Source: Bacteroidales bacterium
Lineage (GTDB): Bacteria; Bacteroidota; Bacteroidia; Bacteroidales; UBA7960
Direction: 5' to 3'
Assembly: GCA_003557805.1 (NCBI GenBank)
Contig: PWNY01000234.1
Span: 1 to 15,777 of the forward strand
DNA length: 15,777 nt
The notes under the pieces were generated by a model. That model did no database searches, had not been told where the DNA came from, and saw only the letters and a program-made list of their open reading frames with translations. The position numbers and the translations under genes are program-made. Positions 1-7,599 of this stretch are shown here, in pieces (within the stretch, counting starts at the first letter, position 1; every line of letters begins with the position of its first letter).

Positions 1-666
1 CAGGTAGAATTGCGCATCATCGCATCCCTAAGCGGGGATGAGGCCATGATGGAGGCCTTCAGCAAGGGCCTTGACATACACACGGCAACCGCATCAAAGG
101 TGTATGATGTGCCTCTTGAATCTGTCAGCAGGGAGATGCGCAGGAATGCCAAGACAGTCAACTTCGGTATAGTTTATGGTATTTCAGCATTTGGTCTTTC
201 AGAACGCATGGGAATACCACGACAGGAGGCAGCTGCAATAATCGACCAGTACTTTAAGAAGTACCCGGGGGTCAAGGAATATATGGACAAAAACATTGCC
301 TTTGCCAGGGAGCATGGCTACGTGCAAACCATGCTGGGACGCAAAAGGTATGTGCGAGACATTAACAGCTCAAACAATGTCGTAAGAGGTTATGCTGAAA
401 GGAACGCCATAAATGCACCGGTACAGGGCACTGCGGCAGATATGATAAAGATCGCCATGATAGGGATACACGGGGCAATGGAAAAGATGGGAATGAAAAG
501 CAAAATGGTGTTGCAGGTTCATGACGAACTGGTGTTCGACGCCTGCAAAAAGGAGGTTGATGACTTAAAACCACTGGTAGAGGAGAAAATGAAGACGGCC
601 CTTGAGTTAAAGGTGCCGGTGGTGGTAGAGGTCAACACCGGTAAAAACTGGCTTGAAGCGCACTAA
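1..666 (+). CDS. polA: DNA polymerase I, C-terminal polymerase domain (partial, 5' end outside window)
   Basis: The reading frame is open from base 1 and begins QVELRIIASLSGDE, the family A polymerase motif A region (normally DYSQ.ELR). The gene therefore starts upstream of the window, and the TTG at base 10 is not its start. Motif B follows (R-R-N-A-K-T-V-N-F-G-I-V-Y-G, the O-helix that contacts the incoming dNTP). Motif C is LQVHDELVFD near the end, carrying a catalytic aspartate. The frame ends at TAA 664-666 just after the final fingers/palm segment, as in full-length PolA. By family knowledge this enzyme fills repair gaps and removes Okazaki primers; the exonuclease domains lie outside the window and cannot be assessed. 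It converges with the lytic transglycosylase gene, with a 12-nt gap and no obvious hairpin terminator. Confidence 0.97.
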   Translation, partial: QVELRIIASLSGDEAMMEAFSKGLDIHTATASKVYDVPLESVSREMRRNAKTVNFGIVYGISAFGLSERMGIPRQEAAAIIDQYFKKYPGVKEYMDKNIAFAREHGYVQTMLGRKRYVRDINSSNNVVRGYAERNAINAPVQGTAADMIKIAMIGIHGAMEKMGMKSKMVLQVHDELVFDACKKEVDDLKPLVEEKMKTALELKVPVVVEVNTGKNWLEAH

Positions 667-678
667 TTAAGGTTGCGT

Positions 679-2127
679 TCAACCGGCAAGGGCATTCTTG
701 TAATGCCTGTACCTTTCCATGATCTCACTTACATAGTGATAGGGTTCAGAACCCCTGGCGTATCCATGCCTTACCACAGGATCCCGGTAATACTTCGGGT
801 TGGATTTATTCAGCAGGAAATAGTCCACATTGCCTTTCCATACATTGGGATCCCTGCCGTACTTCTCGGCCAGGCGCCTTGCATCAAGAACATGCCCCAG
901 CCCTGCATTGTAGGCTGCCAGTACGAACTTCTTCCTCTGCTCATCGTCCCTTATCTCATTCTGCAACCTCTCATCCAGCCAGCGCAGATACCTGATGCCG
1001 GCCGATATGTGCTCCTGTACAGTGGCTGTTTCATCCACATTAAGCATATCGGCAGTTCCGGGCATCAGCTGCATTATGCCAAATGCCCCGGCCCATGAAA
1101 CCGCAGAAGGGTTGAAGCGGGACTCCTGGTAAGACAGGGAGGCTATTAACCTCCAGTCCCAGCCCACAATATCAGCATACCTTTTAAAATACTCATCAAA
1201 ATCGGAGATCCTTCCCCCGCCGAGAGAGTGCAGTTCGCTTTTTGCAATGAACACGCTCCGGGGATTGTTGAAGTACTTGTTGTATATTTCAGCAAACTGA
1301 TGTGTATTCTTGAACTCAACAAGCCACTGGTTTATGGCTTCAAGAAGCTGGGGGGAGTCGTTGCGGACTGCCCAGGAAAGGTTCTGCTCAAAGCTGAGTG
1401 GTGTCCTTGCATCTATGCTGGCATAGTACATCTCGTTCAGCCTTGCAAGATTATCATCGCTGACTGTATAGTCAATCTCACCGCTGGCCACAAGTTCAAT
1501 AAGCTCCTCGGTGCTTATGTCGCACTCAATGATGTAAATAGTGTCGCCTATCTCATCCATCAGGTGCTTCAGGCGCATGACCGGTGATGAGCCTCTCTGC
1601 AGGTGCACCGTTTTGCCTCCAAGGTCAAGCTGGCTCCTTATAAGGTTGTTCTCAATATCAGAGCTTCTCATATTATACCATCCCTGTGGCTTTCTCTGAA
1701 CCAGCACCTGGCGTGTCAGGCTGTGGGGCTCGGTAAATGCAACATGCTGTTTCCGCGACCTGGTAACGGTCAGGTTCCGGGCAATTATGTCTACACTGTT
1801 CTCTTCATACAAAGCATCAAGGCTCTCCTGGATATCGTTTGCAACCGAGAGCTCAAGGTCTACACCGATATGTGCGGCGAACTGCTTGAGCAGGTCCAGG
1901 TGAAAGCCCATCGGTTCACCCCGGTATACGAAGTAGTTTGTAGAGCTGTAGTCTGTTATTGCTCTTAAAACGCCTCTCTCCCTGATATCATCAAGGTCAA
2001 ATCCCGCTTCTGCTTCCTCATACATTTTCAGCTCCTCTGCCTCGAAGGAGCGTACTGTCATAATCACTGCAAATATCAGAAGGGGAATGGCAACGAAGAG
2101 GAGTACACTTTTTCGTTGTTTGTTCAT
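679..2127 (-). CDS. mltF: MltF-type membrane-bound lytic murein transglycosylase (SBP_bac_3 + SLT domains)
   Basis: A 482-residue protein that starts at ATG 2125-2127 on the minus strand. Residues about 7-25 form one hydrophobic segment with no lipobox cysteine, so it looks membrane-anchored or exported. Residues about 46-290 resemble a family 3 solute-binding domain (RGVLRAITDY... GEPMGFHLDLL...). Residues about 305-465 form a lytic transglycosylase (SLT) domain with SYQESRFNP (predicted catalytic Glu335), GAFGIMQLMPGTA and AYNAGLGHV. This binding-domain plus SLT order is that of MltF, which cleaves the MurNAc-GlcNAc bond with 1,6-anhydro product formation; in known MltF the N-terminal domain regulates the catalytic one through peptidoglycan ligands. 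The ligand here cannot be read from sequence. The gene diverges from holB, and a consensus promoter box lies 32 nt upstream of its start. Confidence 0.93.
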   Translation of the reverse strand: MNKQRKSVLLFVAIPLLIFAVIMTVRSFEAEELKMYEEAEAGFDLDDIRERGVLRAITDYSSTNYFVYRGEPMGFHLDLLKQFAAHIGVDLELSVANDIQESLDALYEENSVDIIARNLTVTRSRKQHVAFTEPHSLTRQVLVQRKPQGWYNMRSSDIENNLIRSQLDLGGKTVHLQRGSSPVMRLKHLMDEIGDTIYIIECDISTEELIELVASGEIDYTVSDDNLARLNEMYYASIDARTPLSFEQNLSWAVRNDSPQLLEAINQWLVEFKNTHQFAEIYNKYFNNPRSVFIAKSELHSLGGGRISDFDEYFKRYADIVGWDWRLIASLSYQESRFNPSAVSWAGAFGIMQLMPGTADMLNVDETATVQEHISAGIRYLRWLDERLQNEIRDDEQRKKFVLAAYNAGLGHVLDARRLAEKYGRDPNVWKGNVDYFLLNKSNPKYYRDPVVRHGYARGSEPYHYVSEIMERYRHYKNALAG

Positions 2128-2153
2128 ATGCTGTTTAATTCGTGCATAAAAAA

Positions 2154-2225
2154 GCCCGCAAAGGTATAAAAGTTTTATTATTTGCTTGCTGTACCACTTT
2201 TACGGTCTTATGTTTAGCTGCGGGC
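2154..2225. repeat. Nested inverted repeat in the mltF/holB intergenic region
   Basis: GCCCGCA (2154-2160) is the perfect reverse complement of TGCGGGC (2219-2225). Inside it, AAAAGT (2168-2173) pairs with ACTTTT (2196-2201). The outer arms are GC-rich in an otherwise AT-rich spacer. The left arm overlaps the mltF -7 box by two bases. It could be an operator, a cruciform or chance; no known family is recognised. Confidence 0.3.
2159..2166 (-). promoter_or_regulatory. Predicted Bacteroidota-type -7 box for mltF
   Basis: On the minus strand the bases read TACCTTTG, an exact match to TAnnTTTG, the -7 element used by the primary sigma factor in Bacteroidota. It sits 32 nt upstream of the mltF ATG, giving a short leader of about 25 nt. 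I see no good TTTG -33 element at the usual 19-21 nt spacing, so the call rests on the -7 box and its position. Confidence 0.5.
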
Positions 2226-2230
2226 ACTGT

Positions 2231-2299
2231 TTTTGTCCCGTCCAGATACACTAAAACAATGTGCCTTAAAAATTGTTCAGCGGTTTTTGCGGGACGAAA
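2231..2299. repeat. Second inverted repeat in the mltF/holB intergenic region
   Basis: TTTTGTCCCG (2231-2240) can pair with CGGGACGAAA (2290-2299) over ten base pairs, one of them G-U when read as plus-strand RNA, around a 49-nt loop. It lies upstream of the predicted holB promoter, so it would be transcribed only from a more distal start. The function is unknown and the pairing may be fortuitous. Confidence 0.25.
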
Positions 2300-2344
2300 C
2301 CCATCTATCAAAAACCAGGCCAAAGCGCCTTTCACAAAAAAGCC

Positions 2345-2375
2345 TTTGCAGTAATCCAAAAAAGCAGTAGGTTTG
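2345..2375 (+). promoter_or_regulatory. Predicted Bacteroidota promoter for the holB gene run
   Basis: TTTG at 2345-2348 is followed after 19 nt by TAGGTTTG at 2368-2375. Both elements and the spacing match the Bacteroidota primary-sigma promoter (TTTG, about 19-21 nt, TAnnTTTG). Transcription would start near 2380-2383, about 30 nt before the holB ATG. This is the strongest promoter candidate in the window and could drive the co-directional genes that follow. Confidence 0.65.
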
Positions 2376-2413
2376 AACCTTAGTAATGGCAGGCCGAAAA
2401 AACCCGTAAAAAG

Positions 2414-3550
2414 ATGATGTTCAACGAAGTAATAGGTCATCCCGGTATTAAATCAAGGCTGATACAAAAGGTCTCAAGCAGGCGCACGGGACATTCAATA
2501 CTGCTGCTTGGCCCGGAAGGATCAGGGACCCTGGCTCTGGGCCTGGGGTTTGCACGCTATATACTTTGCCGTGAAAGAGGGGATACGGATGCCTGCGGTA
2601 CATGCTCCTCCTGTGTTAAGCTCGACAAGCTGGCACATCCTGACCTTCATTTCTTTTTCCCAACTGCCCCAAACCTGCAGCACAAAAAGGATGTCAGCAG
2701 TAAGCTGTTTATGGGGACATGGAGGGAGGCACTGCTTAAAAACCCATATATGAGCTGGGCAGACTGGCTGGAGGAAATGGACATTGAGAACAAACAGGCA
2801 ATCATAAATGCCGAAGACTGCAACGATATAATAAGGGCCCTGGGAATGAAGTCATATGAAAGCCCTTACCGTATCGTGTTTATCTATATGCTGGAAAAGC
2901 TCTATCATGCTGCAGCGCCAAAGCTTCTCAAGGTAATGGAGGAGCCGCCTGAGAACACCCTGTTTATAATGACAGCGGAAAACAGCGACAGGATCATAAA
3001 CACAATCCTGTCACGCACCCATATCACCAGGGTACCTTTCCCTGCAGAAAAGGACCTTTACAACAAACTTATAGAAAAGTACGGTCTGGATGAAAAAAAG
3101 GCAGAGCAGGTAAGTTTTATCTCTGGAGGCAATGCAGGCCTGGCACTTAAGCTTATCGGCAATGAGGATGAGCTGCTTGCCGATTTTGACACCTTCAGGC
3201 AGTGGATGAGGGCATGTTTTAAAAATGACACGGGTATGATACTTAAATGGGTTGAGAAAACAGTCCGCTCGGGGAGGGAGAGCCAGAAGGCTTTCTTCCA
3301 GTATGGACTGAGGGTGTTCAGGATGTGCCTTTACCAGAACTACAAAACTGACAGCCTGATAAAACTGGAAGGCGAGGAGAGGGATTTCATTGCCAGGTTT
3401 GCACCTTTTGTGAACCACCGCAACATAATCCCGATTGTGGAGGCTTTCAACCAGGCTATTGCACACCTGGAAAGAAATGCCAACCCAAGGATACTGTTCG
3501 CTGACCTGTCATTCAGGCTCCATGCACTGATGCATGACAAACCTGCCTGA
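2414..3550 (+). CDS. holB: DNA polymerase III delta' subunit (clamp loader)
   Basis: A 378-residue AAA+ protein. Four cysteines, C52, C61, C64 and C67 (CGTCSSC preceded by C52), have the same spacing as the zinc-binding cysteines of E. coli delta' (50, 59, 62, 65). The P-loop region reads GPEGSGTLAL and lacks the Walker A lysine, as expected for delta', which does not hydrolyse ATP. The stretch LLKVMEEPPENTLFI is the conserved post-Walker-B region. The sensor motif reads ILSRT, where ATP-hydrolysing relatives carry SRC. The C-terminal part (about 240-378) is helical and fits the collar domain. In the clamp loader, delta' acts as a rigid stator that helps open the beta clamp. Start ATG 2414 is followed directly by a second ATG at 2417; either could be used. 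It is the first gene of the plus-strand run. Confidence 0.93.
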   Translation: MMFNEVIGHPGIKSRLIQKVSSRRTGHSILLLGPEGSGTLALGLGFARYILCRERGDTDACGTCSSCVKLDKLAHPDLHFFFPTAPNLQHKKDVSSKLFMGTWREALLKNPYMSWADWLEEMDIENKQAIINAEDCNDIIRALGMKSYESPYRIVFIYMLEKLYHAAAPKLLKVMEEPPENTLFIMTAENSDRIINTILSRTHITRVPFPAEKDLYNKLIEKYGLDEKKAEQVSFISGGNAGLALKLIGNEDELLADFDTFRQWMRACFKNDTGMILKWVEKTVRSGRESQKAFFQYGLRVFRMCLYQNYKTDSLIKLEGEERDFIARFAPFVNHRNIIPIVEAFNQAIAHLERNANPRILFADLSFRLHALMHDKPA

Positions 3551-3565
3551 CACAAACATTTTTTA

Positions 3566-3573
3566 TAACTTTG
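3566..3573 (+). promoter_or_regulatory. Predicted -7 box upstream of the PSP1-domain gene
   Basis: TAACTTTG is an exact TAnnTTTG match in the 42-nt gap after holB. No TTTG -33 element is apparent 19-21 nt upstream. A start near 3580 would give a very short leader to the TTG at 3593 or about 40 nt to the ATG at 3620. It suggests the downstream genes can also be transcribed independently of holB. Confidence 0.45.
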
Positions 3574-3592
3574 CAGACTAAAACCTTGAACT

Positions 3593-4786
3593 TTGGATAA
3601 AAAGGATCAGAATGCATTCATGTCCAGGGGCTGTTACTGCTCCCCGCAGCCGCATACCAGGCAGCTGGATGTTTTCAGGCATTCCTGCAACAAGCTCAAC
3701 TCATTCGACTGGCTAAAGGAGATAAAGCCGCCTGAGGTGGCAACTGTATCCGATATCGTTGAGGTGCGCTTTAAAAACAGCAGGAAAGACTTCTTCCGGA
3801 CCACCCCCGACATGGATCTCAAAACCGGCGACATCGTGGCGGTTGAGGCCTCACCTGGGCATGATATCGGTATTGTAACACTTACCGGCGAAATAGTCAG
3901 GATACAGATGAAGAGCAAGAATGTGGACCCCTCAAGCGAGGAGATAAAAAGGGTCTACAGGAAGGCAAAGGTGTCGGATATAGAAAAGTGGGTCACCGCA
4001 GTTAAGCAGGAAGATTCAACGATGTTCCGATCAAGGGAGATCGCTTCATCCCTCAAACTGGAGATGAAGATCAGTGATGTGGAATACCAGGGCGACAGGA
4101 CCAAGGCAATATTCTACTACACGGCAGATGACAGGGTGGACTTCAGGGAGCTCATACGGGTGCTTGCCGATGCATTCGGGGTAAGGATAGAAATGCGCCA
4201 GATAGGCATGAGGCAGGAGGCCAGCAGGCTGGGGGGCATAGGATCCTGCGGCAGGGAGCTTTGCTGTGCAACATGGCTTACAAAGTTCACATCCGTATCA
4301 ACAAACAGTGCCAGGACACAGCAGCTGTCGCTGAACCCCCAAAAACTTGCGGGGCAGTGCAGCAAACTCAAATGCTGCATAAATTATGAGGATGCCTGTT
4401 ACCAGGACATTCTAAAGGATTTTCCCGACACTGAAACCGAGCTGCTTACCAAAAAAGGTACCGCGAACTTCCATAAAATGGATGTGCTTAGGCGGATGAT
4501 AGGGTATTCATATAAGGATAATCCGGGCAGGGTGATAATGATACCGGTGGAAAGGGCATGGGAGGTCATTGAACTGAACCGGAAGGATCAAAAACCAGAT
4601 GATCTTGAAAGCTACCAGGCAGAAGATATAACAGCCAGTCAGGACAGTTTCAATGCAGAGAGCTATGAGCTCGAAGACAGCCTTACCCGTTTTGACAACC
4701 CAAAACCTCCAAAGAAAAGCAGAAAGAGGAAAAAAAAGCAGAAGGCTAACAAAAAATCAGGACCCAAAAGCAATAAAACAGAGTAG
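3593..4786 (+). CDS. ricT: PSP1-domain protein, RicT/YaaT-like
   Basis: A 397-residue protein if it starts at TTG 3593; an in-frame stop at 3587-3589 prevents an earlier start. ATG 3620 (MSRGCYCS) is an equally plausible start and removes nine residues. The PSP1 domain spans about 116-206 and ends in RVDFRELIRVLADAFG and RIEMRQIGMR. After it comes a cysteine-rich block, GSCGRELCC (C219, C224, C225), then C256, CC at 261-262 and C269. An extra N-terminal set (C14, C16, C32) precedes the conserved KLNSFDWL segment. The tail from about 371 is lysine/arginine-rich and probably disordered. In Bacillus subtilis, RicT forms an iron-sulfur complex with RicA and RicF that affects RNA maturation and development. 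No RicA or RicF gene is visible here, so the role in this organism is unknown. The gene lies between holB and gldH. Confidence 0.85.
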   Translation: MDKKDQNAFMSRGCYCSPQPHTRQLDVFRHSCNKLNSFDWLKEIKPPEVATVSDIVEVRFKNSRKDFFRTTPDMDLKTGDIVAVEASPGHDIGIVTLTGEIVRIQMKSKNVDPSSEEIKRVYRKAKVSDIEKWVTAVKQEDSTMFRSREIASSLKLEMKISDVEYQGDRTKAIFYYTADDRVDFRELIRVLADAFGVRIEMRQIGMRQEASRLGGIGSCGRELCCATWLTKFTSVSTNSARTQQLSLNPQKLAGQCSKLKCCINYEDACYQDILKDFPDTETELLTKKGTANFHKMDVLRRMIGYSYKDNPGRVIMIPVERAWEVIELNRKDQKPDDLESYQAEDITASQDSFNAESYELEDSLTRFDNPKPPKKSRKRKKKQKANKKSGPKSNKTE

Positions 4787-4789
4787 TAA

Positions 4790-5263
4790 ATGCGAAACCG
4801 CAGGCCATTACATTTTGCCCTCTTCTGCCTTGGGCTGGTGTTTATGATCTCCTGCCAGCCAGGAGTTGTTTACCATGAACACAGCAATATGCCTTCACAG
4901 GGATGGCATTACAGGGATGGTATCCTTTTTGAGGTAGAAATAGATGACACGGTGTCTCTTCACCAGATGTTCCTTGATGTTAGAAACACAACAGAATACG
5001 AATACAGCAACCTCTTTATATTCATGGATATTGAGTTTCCGGGCGACAGGGTAATACGTGACACACTTGAATGCATACTTGCCGACAGGAGGGGGCAGTG
5101 GACAGGCAGTGGTTCAGGCAGGATTAGGTCAAACCGCTTTCTGTTCCGTGACGATGTGTGGTTTCCTGAAAGCGGCACATACCGTTTCACTGTTTATCAC
5201 GGCATGCGTCACAACACCCTTGAAGGGCTTTCGGATATAGGGATAAGGGTTGAAAAAAAATAA
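4790..5263 (+). CDS. gldH: Gliding motility lipoprotein GldH
   Basis: A 157-residue protein. The N-terminus is basic (MRNRR), followed by a hydrophobic stretch and the lipobox-like sequence MISC, giving lipidation at Cys22. The rest matches the GldH pattern, with a predicted beta-rich domain: YRDGILFEVEI, then RNTTEYEYSNLFIFMDIEFPG, then DTLECILADRRGQWTGSGSG, and the ending FTVYHGMRHNTLEGLSDIGI. In Flavobacterium johnsoniae GldH is a lipoprotein needed for gliding. It is also kept in many non-gliding Bacteroidota, so its presence does not prove motility. The gene starts 3 nt after the PSP1 gene stop, implying co-transcription, and precedes the PBP1A gene. Confidence 0.9.
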   Translation: MRNRRPLHFALFCLGLVFMISCQPGVVYHEHSNMPSQGWHYRDGILFEVEIDDTVSLHQMFLDVRNTTEYEYSNLFIFMDIEFPGDRVIRDTLECILADRRGQWTGSGSGRIRSNRFLFRDDVWFPESGTYRFTVYHGMRHNTLEGLSDIGIRVEKK

Positions 5264-5312
5264 TAAACAGGATAGCGTTTCGTTTTTAAATATCAACATC
5301 AGAAATTGACAA

Positions 5313-7568
5313 ATGCATAAAAAGGGCAAAAAGCAAGGAAAGTACCTCAGAATCTTCTGGATTTTGTTCGCCACCCCGGCAATACTGGTTTTCCTGCTCT
5401 TCTTCTCAATATCTTTGGGGCTGTGGGGCTTTATGCCCTCCTTTGAAGAACTTGAGAACCCGAGAAGCAACCTTGCAAGCGAGATATATTCGGCTGACGG
5501 GGAACTGCTGGGTACTTTCTACATCCATAACAGGTCGAACGTTCAGTATGAAGAACTCTCGCCGAATATAGTAAATGCCCTTCTGGCTACCGAAGACATA
5601 CGGTTCAGGTATCACTCAGGGGTGGATATAAGGAGTGTTTTCAGGGTGCTGTTCAGAAACATAATAGGCGGGCAGAGAAGCGCAGGTGGGGGCAGCACAC
5701 TGAGCCAGCAGCTGGCCAAAAACCTTTTCCCCAGGCAGGATAACCCCAGCCTTGCACAGATTGTTATAATTAAGCTGAAGGAGTGGGTTACCGCAGCCCG
5801 GCTGGAAAGGAACTACACCAAGGATGAGATAGTTGCAATGTACCTCAATACTGTCGACTTCGGCAGCCATGCCTTCGGTATCAAATCAGCAGCCAAGACC
5901 TATTTTGATACCACACCCGAAGAGATGAAAACTGAAGAGGCAGCCCTGCTTGTCGGTATGCTGAAAGCCCCTTCATGGTATCACCCGGTGCGCAACCCGG
6001 AAAGGGCATTCAACAGGAGGCAGGTAGTGCTGACACAGATGGCCCGCTATCAGTTCATAAGTATCGAGGAGCTGGATTCACTGCAGCAAATACCCCTGGA
6101 TATGTCGAAATTCCAGATACAGGACCAGCATACGGGAATAGCAACCTACTTTCGTGAATACCTGAGAAACGAACTCAGGGAGTGGAGCCGCAACAGGCTC
6201 AAACCAGATGGCACCCCGTACGACATCTACCGCGACGGTCTGAGGATCTACACCACTATAGATTCAAGGATGCAGAGGCATGCAGAGGAAGCCGTAAGGG
6301 AGCATATGGGGAATTATCTTCAGCCAACCTTCTTCAGGCACTGGAGGGGCTACACTAATGCACCATATGACACAGACCTCACACGTCAGCAGATAGAGGA
6401 GAACATAAACCGTACGATCAGGCGTTCTGACAGGTACAGGAACATGAGCAGGCGGGGCCTGCCCGAAGACTCCATACTCGCATCCTTTGAAAGACCCGTA
6501 CCGATGCGTGTCTTTTCGTGGGAAGGGGATGTTGACACTGTAATGACCCCTATGGATTCCATATGGTATTATAAACATTTTCTGAATGCCTCGCTGATGG
6601 CAGTCGAACCCCATACCGGGCACGTAAAGGCCTATGTGGGAGGAAACGATTTCAGGCACTTCAAGTTTGATCATGTCACAGGAAGCCGGAGACAGGTTGG
6701 TTCGGTCTTTAAGCCCTTCCTTTATACCCTGGCAATGCAGGAAGGGGAGTTCGGCCCCTGCACCCAGGTGCCAAACACTCCTGTAAGTTTTGAACTATGG
6801 GACGGAACTATATGGACCCCCCGCAACTCAAGCGATGACAGGGAAGGAGAAATGGTTACACTGCAGTGGGCCCTGGCAAATTCCACCAACTATATCTCTG
6901 CCTTCCTTATGAAGAGGTACTCACCAGAGGCACTAATAAGGCTGGTAAGAAGAATGGGGGTAAAGAGCGATATGGACCCGGTATATGCAATTGCCCTGGG
7001 TACCCCGGACCTTTCTGTATATGAAGTTGTCGGGGCACAGGCAACCTATGCAAATAAAGGGGTATATATTGAACCGAGCTTCATTACAAGGATAGAGGAC
7101 CAGGGGGGCAACCTTATCGAGGCATTTATCCCCCACAGGGAGGAGGCAATGAGTGAAGAGACCGCCTGGCTCATGCTTGAGCTTATGAAGGGGGTTGTAT
7201 CGGAAGGAACCGGAAGACGCCTGGGGTTCAGGTATGGGTTCGATCATCCGATCGCCGGTAAGACGGGTACGACACAGAGCAATTCAGACGGATGGTTTGT
7301 AGGTATCACACCTGACCTGGTTGCCGGTGCCTGGGTAGGAGGCGAGGACAGGGGCATCCGCTTCAGGGACCTAAGCCTTGGCCAGGGAGCAAACACCGCA
7401 TTACCTATCTGGGCTAAGTTCATGACCAGGATCTATGAAGATGATAGCCTTGATATAAGTATGGGGGATTTTGAACAACCACTCAACCCCCCATCGATAG
7501 AAACCGATTGCTCAAAGGTAGAGCAACAGGATTCTCCGAGGGATTATTTCAGGAGGGAGGTTTTCTGA
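5313..7568 (+). CDS. Class A penicillin-binding protein (PBP1A type): peptidoglycan glycosyltransferase/transpeptidase
   Basis: A 751-residue bifunctional wall synthase. A basic N-terminus leads into a single membrane anchor at about residues 14-40. The GT51 glycosyltransferase domain covers about 55-240, with EDIRFRYHSG (catalytic Glu94), GGSTLSQQLAKNLF (127-139) and KLKEWVTAARLER. The transpeptidase domain runs from about 425 to 705 with all three signatures: SVFK (Ser464 nucleophile, Lys467), STN (524-526) and KTGT (650-653). No key residue is missing, so both activities should be functional: polymerising lipid II and cross-linking the strands in the periplasm. A 49-nt gap after gldH holds no convincing promoter, so read-through is likely. 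A gene symbol is withheld because Bacteroidota class A PBPs do not map one-to-one onto E. coli mrcA and mrcB. Confidence 0.95.
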   Translation: MHKKGKKQGKYLRIFWILFATPAILVFLLFFSISLGLWGFMPSFEELENPRSNLASEIYSADGELLGTFYIHNRSNVQYEELSPNIVNALLATEDIRFRYHSGVDIRSVFRVLFRNIIGGQRSAGGGSTLSQQLAKNLFPRQDNPSLAQIVIIKLKEWVTAARLERNYTKDEIVAMYLNTVDFGSHAFGIKSAAKTYFDTTPEEMKTEEAALLVGMLKAPSWYHPVRNPERAFNRRQVVLTQMARYQFISIEELDSLQQIPLDMSKFQIQDQHTGIATYFREYLRNELREWSRNRLKPDGTPYDIYRDGLRIYTTIDSRMQRHAEEAVREHMGNYLQPTFFRHWRGYTNAPYDTDLTRQQIEENINRTIRRSDRYRNMSRRGLPEDSILASFERPVPMRVFSWEGDVDTVMTPMDSIWYYKHFLNASLMAVEPHTGHVKAYVGGNDFRHFKFDHVTGSRRQVGSVFKPFLYTLAMQEGEFGPCTQVPNTPVSFELWDGTIWTPRNSSDDREGEMVTLQWALANSTNYISAFLMKRYSPEALIRLVRRMGVKSDMDPVYAIALGTPDLSVYEVVGAQATYANKGVYIEPSFITRIEDQGGNLIEAFIPHREEAMSEETAWLMLELMKGVVSEGTGRRLGFRYGFDHPIAGKTGTTQSNSDGWFVGITPDLVAGAWVGGEDRGIRFRDLSLGQGANTALPIWAKFMTRIYEDDSLDISMGDFEQPLNPPSIETDCSKVEQQDSPRDYFRREVF

Positions 7569-7599
7569 TACCCGCCTGCCACCAGATCAATGCCATGAA

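Noticed and set aside
2209..2216. TATGTTTA with an upstream TTG (2186-2188) as a second holB promoter
   Set aside because: It has one mismatch in the -7 box and lies about 200 nt from the gene. The perfect TTTG/TAGGTTTG pair at 2345-2375 is a far better candidate.
2142..2354. Possible small GTG-started plus-strand ORF (70 codons) with a basic start and hydrophobic stretch
   Set aside because: It lies in the AT-rich promoter region, overlaps the mltF promoter box, starts with GTG, and shows no recognisable family pattern. Its hydrophobic look can arise from T-rich sequence.
2135..2440. Minus-strand ORF of 101 codons across the mltF/holB spacer
   Set aside because: It spans the predicted holB promoter and the holB start, and resembles no known protein. 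It is best explained as a chance frame.
5305..5310. TTGACA hexamer just before the PBP start, resembling a proteobacterial -35 box
   Set aside because: It sits 2 nt from the start codon, too close to act as a -35, and Bacteroidota use a different promoter consensus.
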